Source of the DNA: CAMBDR01 sp046597185
GTDB lineage: Bacteria > Pseudomonadota > Gammaproteobacteria > Burkholderiales > Burkholderiaceae_D
DNA length: 7,040 bases
Assembly: GCA_046597185.1 (NCBI GenBank)
Contig: JBKJLF010000278.1
Span: 1-7,040, forward strand
Reading direction: 5' to 3'
Part shown: piece after piece, positions 6,257 to 7,040 of the stretch
Numbering within the stretch: position 1 is the stretch's first letter
Layout: each line of letters begins with the position of its first letter
Notes under the pieces: model-generated
The model's input: the letters and a program-made list of their open reading frames with translations, nothing else
What the model was told of the DNA's origin: nothing
Database searches by the model: none
Translations under genes and position numbers: made by a program

Positions 6257-6913
6257 ATGCCCCAAGAACTTAACCCAATGCATCACCTCGCGCTGATCAG
6301 CAGCATTGTTTTCATCATTTTTGTGATGATGGCCAGTTTCGGCAAAAGCAGCACCCGTACGCTGGGCTACATTCTTGCCGGCGTACTGGGCCTGGTCATG
6401 AGCATCGGCTTGATCAAGGGTTTTGAGCGCATCGTCTATGGCTCACTGAATATCAACTCCGCCAAACTGGTAATCGCGCTGGGTCTGGCCATTTTACTGC
6501 CCGCCCCGCTACGCTGGACTCGTCCAGCGTCCGGCTGGTTGCTGGCCGGGCTGATTGTTGTGCCTGTGCTGGCAATTGTGCTCGAAGTAAAACATTTTCA
6601 TCCGGCGTTGAAGGTCGCGCTACTGTGGTTTGCCTTGAATAATATCGTTACCGTGGTGGCGGAAGATTTTTATTTTCGCCGCTTTGTGCAAGACCATTTA
6701 AAAGGCATGGGCACGCCGATTGAAGTATTGGTCACCGGTGCGCTGTTTGGGCTGGCGCATTTTAAGGCGGGCCATATGTTCATGCTGGTGGCAGCGGTAG
6801 CGGGCGTGATTTATAGCGCCACCTATCGCAGCACGGGCAATAGCGTGTGGGCGGTGTCGATGGTGCATTTGTCGGTGAATGTGCTGGGCGCGCTGCTGTT
6901 TGGCATCCCGTAG
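6257..6913 (+). CDS. CPBP-family intramembrane metalloprotease
   Basis: A 218-residue inner-membrane protein of the CPBP (Abi/CaaX protease-like) family, glutamate-type intramembrane proteases with varied roles such as peptide maturation and immunity. Hydrophobic segments lie at about 11-28, 36-53, 70-84, 94-110, 117-135, 155-169, 173-188 and 197-216. Three family motifs are present: AEDFYFRR (Glu136, Asp137, Arg141), where the usual second Glu of EExxxR is Asp; FGLAHF (His168); and HLSVN (His204, Asn208). The start is uncertain: ATG 6257 or ATG 6278, neither with a good ribosome site. A longer frame beginning at 6158 starts inside the palindrome and is unlikely to be real. The palindrome separates it from ETF-QO, so it is probably a separate unit. 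Its substrate cannot be inferred; no bacteriocin or small precursor gene is seen nearby. Confidence 0.9.
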   Translation: MPQELNPMHHLALISSIVFIIFVMMASFGKSSTRTLGYILAGVLGLVMSIGLIKGFERIVYGSLNINSAKLVIALGLAILLPAPLRWTRPASGWLLAGLIVVPVLAIVLEVKHFHPALKVALLWFALNNIVTVVAEDFYFRRFVQDHLKGMGTPIEVLVTGALFGLAHFKAGHMFMLVAAVAGVIYSATYRSTGNSVWAVSMVHLSVNVLGALLFGIP

Positions 6914-6951
6914 CGTAGTACAGCGAGCAGCACAGTGAGTAAGGCAATGGG

Positions 6952-6979
6952 AGTCGAAAATCGTCACCTGTTTTTGACT
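6952..6979. terminator. weak AT-rich stem-loop between convergent genes
   Basis: AGTCGAAAA (6952-6960) can pair with TTTTTGACT (6971-6979) through nine pairs, one of them G-U, around a 10-nt loop. It lies between the stop of the CPBP gene and that of the convergent partial gene, where a bidirectional terminator is expected. A run of seven C follows. Confidence 0.3.
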
Positions 6980-6988
6980 TCCCCCCCA

Positions 6989-7040
6989 TCACTCGAACAA
7001 TTCCGCGTGCGTTCCGGTTCGCACAAAAATCACCTTCTCT
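6989..7040 (-). CDS. C-terminal end of a probable RelE/YafQ-type toxin (partial)
   Basis: Reading inward from the right edge on the minus strand, an open frame gives EKVIFVRTGTHAELFE and then TGA (6989-6991). The ending xVxFxRTGTHxxLF is, from memory of the family, typical of RelE/StbE/YafQ-type mRNA interferase toxins of type II toxin-antitoxin pairs, which cleave mRNA at the ribosome when the antitoxin is lost. The active-site residues cannot be fully judged because only 16 residues are visible; the terminal His and Phe are features of the family end. An antitoxin gene would be expected just upstream, outside the window. The call rests on a short motif only. Confidence 0.6.
   Translation of the reverse strand, partial: EKVIFVRTGTHAELFE

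Overview
The window reads as ordinary chromosome from a proteobacterium, most likely a gamma- or betaproteobacterium of moderate GC. The reasons are a bacterial-type ETF:ubiquinone oxidoreductase, a Pmp3/YqaE-type membrane peptide, an ODP-type di-iron protein and a dispersed GTAGGGTGGGCAC palindrome. I cannot name a genus. No phage, CRISPR, rRNA or tRNA was seen, and there is no clearly new multi-gene system.

Left part (1-1136, minus strand): a metallo-beta-lactamase-fold protein of the oxygen-binding di-iron (ODP) type is followed 37 nt downstream by a small unknown basic protein. The di-iron gene has an apparent one-base deletion in a G run at 1060-1063. Its N-terminal 26 or so codons are in one frame and the rest in another, so it is either a recent pseudogene or a sequencing error. 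A 426-bp AT-rich region (1137-1562) with paired repeats separates it from the divergent gene to the right.

Middle (1563-3343, plus strand): a Sec-exported protein of about 411 residues of unknown function (it resembles DUF3103) is followed by a 299-bp gap. That gap holds a perfect 12-bp hairpin whose T-rich side lies on the minus strand. A 65-aa Pmp3-family membrane protein comes next, with a stem-loop just after it.

Right part (3476-7040): a classical SDR oxidoreductase (minus) is divergent from ETF-QO (plus), which passes electrons from ETF to the quinone pool. The SDR stop codon lies in a 12-bp unit repeated three times. After ETF-QO comes a 71-bp near-perfect palindrome of the dispersed-repeat kind, then a CPBP-family intramembrane protease. 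The last 52 bases encode the C-terminus of what looks like a RelE/YafQ-type toxin running off the edge on the minus strand.

Functionally, the ETF-QO/SDR pair suggests acyl-CoA or amine oxidation, but no ETF or acyl-CoA dehydrogenase gene is present to confirm it. The remaining genes look like independent single-gene units.
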